From Enoplolaimus lenunculus (lineage: Eukaryota > Nematoda > Enoplea > Enoplida > Thoracostomopsidae): a DNA stretch of 64,000 nt. A program made the position numbers and the translations under genes. Positions within the stretch are counted from its first letter, which is position 1. Every line of letters begins with the position of its first letter. Below, in pieces: positions 22,354 to 37,300 of the stretch. The notes beneath the pieces were generated by a model, which was given only the letters and a program-made list of their open reading frames with translations, did no database searches and was not told where the DNA came from. Location: positions 1-64,000 of the forward strand of contig JASANG010000902.1 in assembly GCA_030248215.1 (NCBI GenBank), read 5' to 3'.

Positions 22354-25300
22354 AGTGCCGTCTATAATACTATAAATCGCCTTATTTCTATAAGATTTAA
22401 TCATAATGTCACTAATTTGATTAATCAGCTTATACTTTTAACAATTTCGTGTTTAAACTGCACTGATTTTTAGTGATAACCACATTTCCTCAATATTTTG
22501 GCTTACCTTCAGGGTGCGACGGGATTTAATTTACCCAAAACCGGAATCGTAGTTAGATAGTGAATGTTGTGCCTGAACCGGATACCACACTAGTAAAAAC
22601 AGTATTATGATATTCAGCACCACAATTAAAAATATACGGTATCCGGTAGATTTATACGGGATCGCAGAGCCAAATGTCAGTTTTCTGCCGGATATTTATC
22701 CGGACCCGAATATCTGGTCGTACCCAGCTTATCTTACATTGCTTATACTCAACCACACATTTTAATATAAACAAATTAATCAAGTCTTAAGTTTACGCAT
22801 TGTGTTTATACTCACCAACTTCGTAAGGCATTTCCTTCCAGTCTATGAGATCGTCGCGCGAAACCTTACCACTGCCAGAGTCCACAAACACGCCAAATTC
22901 TGCAATATTACGCTGATTGGATAACACATTCAAAAAGGTGAACACACATTATTATTGTATTAATGAAAAATAATACAAAAGTAAATATTATAGTCAACGT
23001 AGCAAAGAAAAATATGGATTTGGAAACATCGAAGATTAATTGTCCTGACGAGAGTTAAATCCCAACTTGTATGCGTCCAATACGCTTAAACCCTTACCTA
23101 TTACCCTTGTATATAATAGTCGTTGCATGGTACACACAACAATACCTATGTAGGTTATTTGTCATATTTTTCTTTGACACTTTGCGGCCATATTTTTCTT
23201 ATCCACTGTAACTATAGTGATGACGACTAAATTTAATTTCGTATCCGCCCATGTTTACATTTTTCAGTTATTTTGAAATGAATCTGCTGCCGGTTTTCCA
23301 CTTTTTGCTAATTGGCCATCTGTCCACTCGTGAATGCTACCTACGACCGAGTTTTTTCAAATTTTGACTCAAAAATAAAATAAACAACCACGACATACTT
23401 TTAAACACAAGCAGCAATTCAGCTTCACCGATATCAACAACAGTAATCGGTTTTTCATCCACATTGGGATCGCTCAGACGTTTCAATATCGGCTGTGTTT
23501 TTGGATCGTTACCATCTAGTAAATCTAAAATTACGAACAGATTGGCTTATAAGAACGACAGAAACACAACAGTAGTATTGCTCAAAGCATGTGCGCATGA
23601 ACAGAAATTATTGACTTACAATTTTAACACGTTTTAATTATTTTAGTTTCATTTTCGATCAAACTGGCTTGCAGCTAAACTGCTATTCACACCGATCGCG
23701 ATGGAGTTAAAATTCAAACTGTTCAGAAAACTGGTAAGTAGTGTTATTACAAGCGTTCAGATTATAAATCGGCATAAACAATGCTTCTGTTGACTAACGT
23801 AATTCGAAAAAATAAACTAGTATGTACGTAAATTACAATGACACAAAAGAACAAACATTACCGCGTGTTTGATCGCTGTCAATAGAAAATCGTACAAATT
23901 TTCCTTTTGTTCCAATAAATAAACAGCGTAAAACAGGCGAAACAGTAATGCAAGTCGCAACAGTTTCCAAGCGCTGAAAACACAAAACTTTTGTATTTCA
24001 ATACAAGGTACTTTCGTGCACTCACTGCAGCACGAGCGTGAACAAAACTACAAACCTACCGTAGAATAGTTTTAAATAATACTGAAAAACACAATTTGAC
24101 CACTTTAAAATATCTGAAAGTTCGACGGCATAATTTTCGAATAATTGTACCAAAAAATGTTGAAAAAAATATATATTGTGGCAGCAAAAATTAAATGACT
24201 ATCCCAGTATGTTGGTAAATCAAAAACAACAACAACAACAACAACAAGCACAGTTTGGTGAATGAGTAGCTTACTTTATGCGGCAAAAAGCTATTTTGCT
24301 CGCGACAATACTTCATGCATAGAAGACACTTCGGCTGAACTGCCACCGCAAAAATATCAGACATCGTCGTTTGCATCCATGTAATATTAGAAACCTGTAA
24401 AATATAGCGAAATAGGCCAACATAGGACGGCAAAATTTTTAAAACAATCTACTCATCCAGCTATCAGGGTCCAACGAATATTCATCTGATCTCTAGTAGG
24501 CAACCGAGAGTCAAAACAAAAGTAGAACAATCAAAGAAACCTCGCGAGTGAATCGAGCTAGAAGTTAAGCGGATTTTTGTATTAATCTCAGTTGGGATCG
24601 ATTCTATTAAAATGGATAAATTTATAATAGATCCGAACGTTGAGTCTGTCAAATTTCAGTAGCTTTTATAAAAAACAAAAGTGGGTAAAAACCCTATGAG
24701 AATAACAATAATTATGTCTTATCAAGTTGTATTCCTAGGCAATATTACGTATGTAAATAAGCATTTTTCATTAACAAGTTTGTATAAATTTCAGTCCTGA
24801 AAACTACCGACATCATGTACCTTTGAAATATCTGGCTTAAACGTTAGTTTCAACTTTGCAACTCTTCGTTCATCGTTGACCGAAACAGAACTAATAACTG
24901 CATTCAGGCTTGAGATCGACGCGAAAGAAAGAACTCTGTCGGGACCTTCAATATTGTTATTAAGCTTAATAACTAAAAAATTTTATATACTAAATGTCAA
25001 GTTCACTTTACGCAGCTTTTTACCTACACTAATAGATTACCAGATACTTAAGTAAATTAATTCGCGAAACTGTTTCCAAAAAGAACGCTTTTAATGGCCA
25101 GTGATGGACGCTATGTTAGGCTTGAGTAAATTTCTTCCAAACAATACGGGCATTCTCGATTGAAGCTCTCGGACGCCGGACACTTTATTCGGTTGGCTAC
25201 AAAAATCCTAATGCGTCAGCTCTTTTGGTTTTCTTTTCGAAATCGAATACATCATGTAAGACATTGTAGCGGTTCATTTTATACAAATTCCATTTACGTA

Positions 25301-28300
25301 TCTACTGTCGATTCGCTAATCCGGTTTCCATATCGAAATACCAGATAACTAAAAACAGAAAACCCAATGTAATTTCCTTTGAATTAAGTATATACCCGTT
25401 ACAAGGAGCATTGTATCAACGGTACTGATAAACTTCAGGCAATATATGCTTGGAATTGGACCACCAGGAATGCGATCAGGCACGCGAGCTGTTGTTGATT
25501 GCAAATCCATACAGTAAAAACCCTCGGCGCACCCAAAATACAGCTACAACAAACAACAAAAATCTCAATCAGAAACACACAAAAGATTCCGCGCGCCAAA
25601 AAACAAAAAGAACCCCACAAAACAACCCCCCCACCCACACCCCCCCACACCCCCCCCAAAACCTACGGCTGCAATATTTAAAAATAAATATCCGGACTCG
25701 GAATATTTTAAAAGACAAAACTGAACATGATCCAAATTTTTTTAAAGGTATCCGTTTTTTTGCAATACCCGGAATTTCAGGAGCCGGATGCAATTAAATT
25801 AATCAAAATTACTCCTTCAAGATATAACTTAAAGGCGTCACTTGGTGATTTGCCAATGCGCGTGCTAAAGAAATTTGCTCGTTTCGCTCGCAGTTCTTAG
25901 GAATCACATTATTTATCATACAGTTCGCAGTTTTATGAATAAACTGGGCAGTGCAAAGACAAAACAGGGTTTTTTCATTTTGAAAAACCCTGCGGTAAAG
26001 TCTTTACAATTTCAAAAACATAAAATCCATACAGTAACATATTGTTGTATTGTAATCTTAGTGCTGCCCAGACACTAATAACTCCGTTTTCAAAATTAGC
26101 GAAAAAATACATTTTCTCTCTAATCAAATTCCATCACGAATCGTCGAAACATTTTATCCATTAAAATCATGAACTGGTCATCAAATCCAAAACTAATCAA
26201 AAATAAATTACATAAGGTCATTTTCGTCATGATAAATCAGGGTGGCACCAAAGGTTCGGATTCGGCAAATATTTTTGGTATGGATTCGATTGTGAAAAAG
26301 ACGAATGCAACTGCTATGTTCGGCAATATGTTTTTCATTTTTAAACAATAAAAATTTTAAATAACCTGAGTAAACCATTCTTACAAAATAGTCAATCTTT
26401 TCTTAACCCTATTTTTCATCGAAAACCAAAGAAAATGTTTCGGCACAGCAAAGAAAATCCGAGAGCATGCGTTGCGGTAACAGACGTTTTAATTTTTTAC
26501 TGAAAACTTACACAACGATCGTGCAATACGACACATTCTACAGTTAATTCGTTCGGAGGATCAATTTGAAATAGTTTTCGTAATTCTGCTGTCACACATT
26601 GTTCTTTAATGTTTACCGTCGATTCACCATTAGTTGTTGTATTCGCCTCTAAGTTGTTAACGGCATTGTCTGTTGTTGTTGTTGTTGTCGCTGCTGTTGT
26701 TGAAGAAGATGCATAATACTGAAGCGCACGCAGCCACCGATCCCGAGCTTCAAGCGTTGGTGTCATAATACAAAATGTTAAATTTCTAAAAACCAAAAAT
26801 AACCTCAAAAGAATCGTTCATGAGTGGCTAATGTCAGCTCAAGGGAAGCGCGTTATTAAAAACGCTGGAATTTCTACTTCTCAAGTAAACTATTCACAAA
26901 TTGCTCGCGAGAAATTTGCGTTCTACTGCTACCATTAACAAATACGACCGCTTTGTAACCAGGGTGCATTATTATAAAAAATCGGAACCAAAATTTGAAA
27001 AATACCGGTACTAGATACTAATATACAAAAATTACTCAAAAGCCAAAAGACTGGGAAACCGTTTACTTGCCAGTGCAGTTTGTTTATAAATAATCAAAAC
27101 TCAGTTCAAATCGGAAAAAACCAAGAATTCTAAATTCCAGCGGAAAAATAACAGTGCAAAATGCCGGAACCGAAATTCCGGTTGCATTCCACTTATCAAT
27201 ACACGACAATTATTTCGTTAATGCAATTTTTTGCGCATTCTAATAGCTTGGCTTGGATCGAACACCACTATGAAACCGCCAAACATTGCCTGAACTATAA
27301 CACAATAAGTTTGTGACCTACATACTGCGCCAGCGACTCACGTGCTCAACCTAAGTACAATAATATACGGTGCATCAGTCTGCTGAAGGACCGGTCCAAG
27401 ATCAGCCTGACGATACTCAAGAGTCCATCGATGTCGACGCAAATCAATGCTTTCAACGGGAAGAACTGTATGGACCTCGCCGACGCTTTCCGAATTATAA
27501 AACTGAAGTTGACCGTCGGCAAGAACGCACCAATAATTGTTCCAATTTAGGTCGTCTCTGGAATGCACAAGTAAAACGGCTATGACTAAAGGCATAGCGA
27601 CTGCAAAATCATGTTTTTAAAACCGATTAATCCTATACCACGCTGCAGTCAAGTTTTTGTTTAACAGCAACCAATACGCATGCACTGAAACAAAATCAGA
27701 AGCGAAGAATGTTGTCTTAGTTAGAACGGCGAAACTTTCGATGGAAATAGTGCATACTGGTGATACCATTAGCGTAGGTTACCCTACCAAAATCATTAGA
27801 AACCTACTATGAAATGCGACAGCGCACACTTCTCAAAAATCAAAACCACCGCATTCGAGATTAAACTACCGAAATGCCAACAGCAATAAAGGCAATAATG
27901 ACAGTATTATCAGGCGTCGTCTGTCTCTTGGTCACTAACTTGAACAATTTCACCCAGCCTGTCATTCGTCCTTGTTCCGAAGGCAAAGGCGACTGTGGCA
28001 CAGGTACTTCACGATACGTTGAATTGGTTGCTGTTGATGCATGACGTGACGAATATTTTTGTTTCATTGGTAACGATAAATGTGATGACGTCATCATTGT
28101 GCTAATCGAACTAGAACCATCATCGTAGCTCATTGTTGAAACGGTCTCTTCGTTTGAACAATGAACTCCGTTAACTATTGAAGGTGAAGGTGTGCACTGT
28201 GCAGTTGCTGACACTGCGACACACGGTTGTTGTATATTTGATGTACTACACGATGCGTGAACAGTACACGCACAGTCTGAATAAATATTTACATTACAAA

Positions 28301-31300
28301 GAACAATCCAATGTTAAAAATGCGGTATATTATTGAAGGCATGCTGTTTTTACACTATACTCTGTCAAACGACATCGGCGGCTAAACAATGTTCATTTTC
28401 ACACAAGCAACCAATAGAAGCACCGATTAAAACCAAAGTATTTAGCTACAATCTTCTTGTCGGCAGGGACGGGCGGTCTCAGTTAAGAACCAAGACCGAG
28501 ATCGAGACCTGACTATCGAGTCCAGCCATTAAAAGTCTTGGTATCGGTCAATTTTTTGTCATCACTGAAAAAGTTAAAATTTTCAAAATAATGTTTTTTC
28601 GTACATAGTTTTTAATGTTTTTCATAGTGCAGCCGGCTTATCTGTATTTGCCACACAACTCTGACAGAAATATAGCTAACCAAAGCATGCTACTCATGTT
28701 AATTATTTTTAAATTGCTCATTGTAATTTTTAAGTTGTTGTTTAACAACGGAACAATATAACATTTTTATATTGTTATAATGAAAAACCATACCTTACTT
28801 TAATGTAAACAGCATTAAAACTTACGTGTACAACGAAGTGCTTCACGAGCAGGCAATAACTGTTCACTGCACATACAACATATTCCCGGTTTAAGCACGG
28901 CAGTCTTTCGCCAGCAGTGACCATCGACTCCAATCATAATACTGTTTTCTGTTCCATCAGACGACGAAGTTGTCGTTACATTGGCAACAAAATCGTTACC
29001 ACGCGGACGATGTTTGCCTTGAAGCACAATACAAGAGTCATTTTCACGCAGAGCAACACAAGATTATACCCGAGCTCAATACTGAAGTATAGTTACATTT
29101 CATTAGATAATACCTATCGCCATACCACACTGTTAAAATTCTCATACAGGGCTACAATATCTTTATTCGCCGGGACAACCGCTATTATTCAAGTCTACAA
29201 TGCTTGTTCTGCAATCAGTTTGTCTCACGCTTTAACTGAAACTAGTCAGCCGGCTTTTAGCAAATGTACAACAATCTGCATGTGAATTTTATTTTTACAG
29301 AATAAAATAACGTTTGTGTTTTAAGAAAATATAGTAAACAAAGCAATGCTGGAATGTTGACCGAAATACATATGCGTGGCATTTCAGCTTCAATTATATA
29401 GACTGACATCAATACGTGTCCAAAAATCTGGTTACAAAAAGTGTGACACGAGCTGGCACATTCCATCAAAACTGTAAAACGGAATTTGAGTTTTTGGAAT
29501 TAAAAAAGCGATTGCTTCAGGAACGTCGGATATATAGGAAACCGTAAGCAATTTCATACCAGAGCATCCAACTTACTATGATGGGTAGATTCAACGAGTT
29601 CATTTCGTAACAACGCTGCTTTCAATCGACGTATTTCAACGGTAAGTTGAACATTTTTTGATCGTTCTTCTTGATATTTTGACGCGTAATCTGATTCGGA
29701 TGAGTTCAAAGACGTATGTGAACTAGACAGCAGTCCTGTGATGCCACCCTATATAACAAACTTTTCCACACAATACAAAAGGTGCATGCTGCTATTTTGC
29801 AGACAAACCAAGAATTTTAACACTATTGAAGACTAGCAGTCCTGTGATGCCACCCTGCATAACAATCTTTCCCACACAATACAAGAGCAGACAAACCCAG
29901 AATGTTAACACTATTTTAAGAAGACTAACGTAAAAATTGTACACAAAGTATGTTTGACGCCTAAAATGTTATATATATTTAAGGCCACAAAATACTTAAT
30001 TAGGGAGCTAATTGCGGGTTTGCACCTTTGAGCAAACTGAGTTTGGGGGCGTTGGTCAGACGGACCGTCTTTTCACCCCTCAGCTGGGTATAGCGGTATA
30101 GCTTTTTTCAGTGCACTGTAGATTTAAGATTAATCGTTGGCTTGAATTTTACACAGCACGTCAGTATCCACTCATGACTTGCCCGAAATTGCCGTCGCTG
30201 CAAAATATCTAGCATTTCGACATGTGAAAAACAGTTTTATATTTGGAACCACAACCACAAATATCCTGCATCCAGTAGGTTTATATTGGATACACGGAAC
30301 AGGATACGGATGTCGGTTTTTTGCCGGATATTAAGCCGGAACCGGATATCCGGTCGATTCCTGGCAGCGACCTGTGTCTAAACAGCTAATACTAAATTAG
30401 CGTTATTGAGTTTTACTTTCTGTCAAAATGTACACTATTAATAATATCCGATTTCTTCAGCTGCTGAAACACACATTGAATTAAAGTTTCCGGATCCGAC
30501 TTTCACCTGGTTATTTTTGGTAGCTGGTTGCACCTTGTTAAAATTATTAGTTTTAAAAAAGCTAACCTTTCTTTTCGATTGACTGCTGTCAAGGCACTGT
30601 TGTAAGTACGCGATCAATTTCGCCTGTTGAGCTTCGGTTTGTGTTGCTTTAATCATTGTAATGCGATGCTTTTCCTATAAAACAAAAAAAAAATGGAAAG
30701 CAAAAATAACAAGACGTAAAAAACGTCCAAATTAATTTTTCTGGCAATTAGAAACTTGATATTGGCGGCAATACACTGTACAGAACGCATCCTTTTCCAA
30801 AGCTAACCACTATCACTGGTTTTGTAATACACACGCCTGCCACAGAACCAACCTTTATCGAATCAATGTTCGCCGTTAAATCATCACGTTCAGCTTTATA
30901 ACGCTCGATTTTATCTTTCGCATCTTGCAGTTGCGCGTCAAGATCGTAACGACAACTTTCACTGCTATTCGCTTTCTGTGATAATCGCCGCACCTAAAAT
31001 CTGTCATTGCAAATTAATTAGTTCTATTTCTTGTTGAAATGAATTTTATAAGTACAAAAATTATTACTACTGGTTAGGGTGGCGGTATACTTGTCGTGCG
31101 GCGCCGTCCGTAACTATACAGTGTCACGCGTGTTTAAGTTGCGCACGATACAGCACGGTGGCGGACGTCGCTGTACGGATGATGGACGTCGCTGGACGTC
31201 ATCTAAAGTATAGCGTCACCCTTAGGTTTGTGCTGTACTTGAGATCTGGCGCCTTCCGTCATCCGACGGGTGCTGTCCGTCACGGTGCGTCACCCATTCG

Positions 31301-34300
31301 GCGCTGTCAGTCACCGTCCGTCATTCGTACGGCGCCGTTCGTCACCATATGTTATTGTACATCACCATACGTTACCGTACGTGAGTTATTTGCGTACGTT
31401 ACCGCACGGTGACGGACGGCGCCGCACGGGTGACGGACGGCGCCGCACGGGTGACGGACGGCTTCAAAAGCATAGCACCACACCTACTGTACAATGTTTT
31501 TCAATGTGTAACTGCAGTATTCAACGTGACACATAAGGCTTTTCACATGAGAACATCTCAAAATATATTATATTTTGATATAGACCTTTAACTGAGTTCA
31601 GGGACGCTTCGCTGCATTACTCTCACATTACTACATAATTATTAGAGCAGGAGAGATAGCGGACACACTATAAGAATACTTTTTAATTTTGGAACTAAAA
31701 ATCGCAATGTTGGATTTTTATGTGAAAAGAAATTGATGTCTAATGACTGTATTCACGTCAGTCACACCCTTTCACAATATTCCCAGAATACACATTACAA
31801 AATATGTCGCGATTTCTTCTGAATATAGTAAACTGTACATGGTGGATTGGATACACTATGTAAATGCTAGACACTTATTCAAATATTAACCTCCTTTGTT
31901 AAAGCATCATTTTCATCTCGAAGTTGACCAATACTCGACTGTGCAGCGGTTAAACTTGACTCAGCACGAAATCGCCGTTTTTCCTCCTCGTGCAGCTAAA
32001 AGGTCCACAATATTAACGGTTCAGTAAAGCTAATATGCAAATCAGTTAGTAGATAACTCATTCATATGTTTTTGAGACGTGTAAACGTTCAATTCTAATT
32101 CCTCGATCCAAAAACCTGTTTAATAATTAGTGAAATAATGCAAAAAATGCTAATTTAAACTAAACCAATGTGTCAAGTTAGCCTGTAGAATATAAAAACT
32201 AATGCGACGTTCACATTCCAACATAATAAGTTTTCAAACATAAAGGTTTAAAGGTTTATACACTTGGACTCTAGGAAACAAAACATAAAACGATTCGCGA
32301 AACTGCGACAACTGCTCGAAGTTTCGCTTCGTTTAATTAAAGGCACTTAAAAACATGCACAGGTATCAAAATTACAGATACACATCGCAAAACAAGTCGT
32401 GCATTAAGCTATACTGAACGAACCTGAGTTATATATTCGTCAACAGACGCTTTTTCAATAGCAAATCCGGACTGCAATTCTTCCAGTTGAGCCGCTGAAG
32501 CCGTCCGTTGTGCTGTGATTTCTTCCTCTAAACGTCGGCAACGCTCATTCAGAATGCTTCTAAAGTACAGTAATTGCGTATAGAATATATTGGTAGCGGG
32601 ATACAACCGGAATTGCGGTTCCGGCATTTTTTCACCTTGTAGTAAATTGTGGTGTCGCTGTAAATTAAGATATGTATTTTAATAAAAAATGGCGATAAAA
32701 TTAAATAACCTTGACAATCGAAAATAAACCATTTGAGGTAAATTTCGCTTCCGTGGATTATGAAGATCTAAAATCCAACAGATAAAGTGAATATTGCAAA
32801 AATGGAAATGAATTGCATTTTTTATTTTCCGGTCCCGGTAATTTTTTCAAATTCCGGTTCCGGTAACTTGTAATTCCGGTTGCACCCTGATAGGTAGTGC
32901 TGTTGCGGTGTGAAGTCATAAGTTTATTTGAACTTGAAATAAAATAGTTGATTGAGTTTTATTATTGTTTTTTTTTCGGAAAAACCCCATTCAACCATGC
33001 CTGAACGCTCATACAACACTAAATCGCACTTTACACGCTTATCTGTTATATTATTACTGCAAAATTATAAAAAAGTGTTTGACGTGCAAATAAGTTAAAT
33101 TTTTATAGCTAAAAATACTCAAGGAAAAATCATTAGTGGAAAACTGAGTTTGGATGGGGCTTTGAACCCATAGCTAATGATAGCCATCGAATTTTCGAAA
33201 AGTTTTCATTTCACTGTAAAATTTAAAAATTAACATCGAGGTGAAATTTCCAGTTCCGATTCCAGTATTCCAATTCCGACATAACACTGTTGAGTCTAGC
33301 ACGCTGCGCTATCTCAACTCTAACCATGGTGCCAAGCGGAAATTTGAAAATAATTTTTCCGGTTTAATAAACCAAATTCCTTGTTTTAGCCAACGAAATT
33401 TCCTACTTTCCGTCAAAAAATGGAAATTCACGATCATTTCATGGTCAGTTAGGCTATATTGAAGCTCAAATTACCCGTTTTTCATGTCGCGCGAGCACTC
33501 TATATAACTGGGATGGAGACTCCATGTACATCCAGATTGGTACTTACCATCGCAGCAAAAAAATTCGAGACAGTTTTTGACCAATGATGCATCAAAAATC
33601 GTTGTTTGATAACAACACCTATCTAGGTTCTAGTACATAATTATATAAAATATAAACTTTCTCAACTTTAAAATTTTAATCACAGTACTTGCAAAACTTA
33701 CAAATGAATCGACTTACTTTGTCGAAGCAGCCATTTCCAAATCTTTCATCATACGTTCAGTGCGCACTTGACATTCGCTATATTTCGATTGAAGTAAATC
33801 CCTTAAATGCAAAAAATAGCCCATAACATAATGGCGGCAAACGTCTTAAGCTGAAAGTATCACATTTCAGCTGAAATTTAATCTAATCTTAATTCAAATA
33901 ATTAAATCACCTGATGTGTAATGTATAAAACAAAAATTACCACTGAAAAAATATGCAACACAAATATGAACGATCAATTCGAGTTGACCAAAATGATGTC
34001 AGCATTTAACCTACCACAAGGTACTAAATATCTTCAATATGTACGTACTATTAGGTCTACCGATGTTATCAACAATTTGAACGTTTTGCACAGCATCAGA
34101 CTACGTTTTGCTTGTTATCACTTACAATTCAGTACTACGCTCGCACAATTTCGCTTTTACATCCTTCGCAGCGTCTTCAAACGCAATTACTTGTTCTTCG
34201 AGTTCTTCAAAACAGTCTTTAAGCAATTGCTTCGCTGACTCTAAAGCCCGTATTTGTTCATCTTTGTCACTAATCTCAGTCTAAAACAGCACACTTTTTG

Positions 34301-37300
34301 TGTGTCAAATTGTAGCCTTGACACAGCGCTGAAGTCAAATATTATAGCAGTTTTACCACATTACTAGCTTTCGACAAGAGGTTTCCAATATCCCATGTGA
34401 TGTTAGCCAGAACTTAAAGGTTTGCCAATAGGGATATGCAGATTAATGGACATCGGCTCCGGTAATCGGCACTTTTCGAGAGCACCGGCAATGGTACTGC
34501 AAAAAATTGCCGATATGCATCGTTCACAATAAAAAATTTCAATTTGCCACCAAAAAATAAGGTAGGGTTAGCACGTGACCATTAATACACTAATCAAGAG
34601 ATTATACCTCAGGCTCATCCTAGGTGTTTGGCTCTTTGTTTGCTCAAGCAGCAAGACAATAGGCAATAATCAATCGCTAGTTTGAAAAAATCGAATAAAT
34701 TGATTAGAATATTGTTACATACTTCAAATTTCAATTCCTGCTCTCGTTTTGAAGTTCGTTCGGCATACAAATCATTCTGTAACCACGAATTATATATATT
34801 CATTTACAAACAACATTAGTAACCAGCACCCGCCAAGCAACTGAAAAACCACTATTTCCAGAAATAATTTTAAGTAAAATGCAATCGGCCACCGTGTTCT
34901 TGTTAACATCATCGTGCATGAAGTCAACAGCCGGTCAAGGATTCGAAATTCAGTATAAACTTACGGAATGATGACCAAAAACATAATTAACAAAGCATCA
35001 AAAATTTTAGTATTTAGGTTTCAGCGCACCTGTCCAATTGCTCATTATTAAGCTTCCAGGTTTCAACCGGATACCAAAAATACCGATTTCAGAGCCATAT
35101 AGTTCAATCAATCTTCCACTAAGGTAGCCCCGGACAAGAATATTTAAGTACACATTTCAACAAAAGGTTAGACTTCAGGCCGCTGTAAAGTACTTATTTA
35201 TTTGTCGTTTCGAACAAAGTTGACTGCGAAATATGATTATGGTCATAAATAATTGTATACTTTAGAGTTATGCTATACTTTTCAGCAATCCGGCAGTGTC
35301 GAATACCGGAACAGAAGCTAGATGCCGATTTTTTGCCGAAGCTGGGGCATAAATCGGTTCTCAGTTCATACTCTTGATATATGACATGGAGATAGTCGTT
35401 ATATACAAAAATAACATGCACTCTGCAATCAGGGTGCGACCGGATATCCGGTTGCTGTTTAATATCTGACAAAACTGATATCCGTATCCGGTTTCGGTAC
35501 CCGGTATAAACATGCCGGATACCGGATCTGCGGTGCCGAATATCGTCTCGTTGCGATTACATTTTTAAGGAAGTCAATAAGTTCAAGTTGTGATACGTTT
35601 CAGCTGCTTTTAACTTAAGCAAATGAGATTTAAACGCCTTTTGCATTAAATAATCTCAGTTTACCCACATCCATTAAGAACTTTATAACAGACTAAAACC
35701 TTGCCCACGCTAAAAATACAACGCACAAATAAATTATTTTAACATATACAATATCCGGTATCCGGTTCCTGTTCCGACAAAAAACTCAATATCCGCATAC
35801 GGTATCCGGTCGCACCCTGGCTGCATCAGCGATATCGATTTAATGTATACTAATAACACGTAATAAGACTCGATATGCAAGAAGTGCTGATAATTTTTAG
35901 TTCCGCTTCCAACATAAAACTCTGTGCTTTCCGCATTGAGTTATACCTGCAAAAATTACTTTTATGTGCGGAGAAACACGATCCTGCTTTATCTCACATT
36001 TTGTAAAAAATAAGAGCACAAAATTAAATTTGTTCGGTTCACTCCCATACTTCACACTTCCACGGGGAAGAGATTTCAGGTTTTTGACATCATGAGCGAG
36101 TAGACTCGCTATCTCCTGAATGAGACTTGTGACGCCCACATGAGTGTATCAACAGCTATTTTATCTTAGGTTTACAATAATATATACTAACCTGTACTGA
36201 CGTCAGCATCTGCTCTGTGTTCCGAATCTTGTCAACATACGCTTGCTATAATTTTTAGTACAAAATTATTCAACACAATGTTTCTTTTTTGGCTACACGA
36301 GGTAAAGTAAGCTGTATGGTATAAAAACGCGCACGGTTAATAATGATCCTCATTCGCTGGATAAAAAATTGCTACTACCTACTAACCTATTCAGTACTGA
36401 TTACAGGTAAATCGCGGTGAAACGGCCTTTGACCCAGACAGAAAACCTCGCACGTTGTAAGCCAATACTACTTGTACATAGTACCCTTGATATTTTGAAC
36501 GACGCCAAGCGCCAAACTTGTTGTTCAGGGAGCAACCGGAATTACAATTTATCGGAACCAGAATTTGAAAAAACTACCGGACCGGAAGATGAAAAATACA
36601 TACCACAGAAAATTCATTTTTATTTTCTTTTTGCACAGAAATTTCATTTTTATTTTCTTTTTGCAGTATTATTGGCGAAATAATTATACTAATTAAAAAT
36701 CTATTTATATTTTGATCGTCACAAATTGAGCAAGTGACTTTAAAAAGGCTTCTTTAAGGTTAGCAAATTTAAAAAAGCCCAAAATTTAACACTAACCGAA
36801 TGTTTAATCCCGGAAAAAATTTACCGAAATCGCAAGTTAAAAACGCCGCAACAGAAATTCTCGTTACACCCTTTTATAGTTATAATACTTACTTTTTCCT
36901 GTTCCAAACTGGATATCACATCTTTAAGGTCTTGAACAGCTTTGTCCTAACAAAATAAACAACATTCATCTTAGTAGCAATAACCTTGCCGTGAGACCCG
37001 CGGTATTTGCAGTCCTACTCAACCCAGGTGTTTTAACTTCACGTTTTTTCGTAGGAAAATACTGCCTCCTAAATACTTGTAAAACTCCACTAAACTACGG
37101 TTGCTTTTTCATGTTCGTACTGCAAAAACGATACAGCGGCTGGAAATAAATGGAACTTGAATACCTGTATGCCATAAAAAACTTGTCGTGCTAATACATA
37201 AAAACGCTCATGGCTCATTAAATCTTACCTATCGTAGATTAGAGAGCATACAGCTAGCCTATAACCTAGAGGCGTGGACGGCGTTCTGACTGCGCGTTAC

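Noticed and set aside
25435-25797. Open frames on both strands over the C-rich tract near 25620
   Set aside because: They are shadows of low-complexity sequence. The real coding use of this area is the minus-strand CNH exon 25543-25396 in another frame.
27861-27939. Extension of the citron PH exon to the stop after TVIIAFIAVGISVV
   Set aside because: The GTTAGT donor at 27939 joins in phase to the next PH strand and gives a complete PH domain; the extension would truncate it.
31158-31591. Open frames in the GC-rich intronic element
   Set aside because: They are composed of tandem Arg/Val/Thr codons from the repeat, with no homology or splice context.
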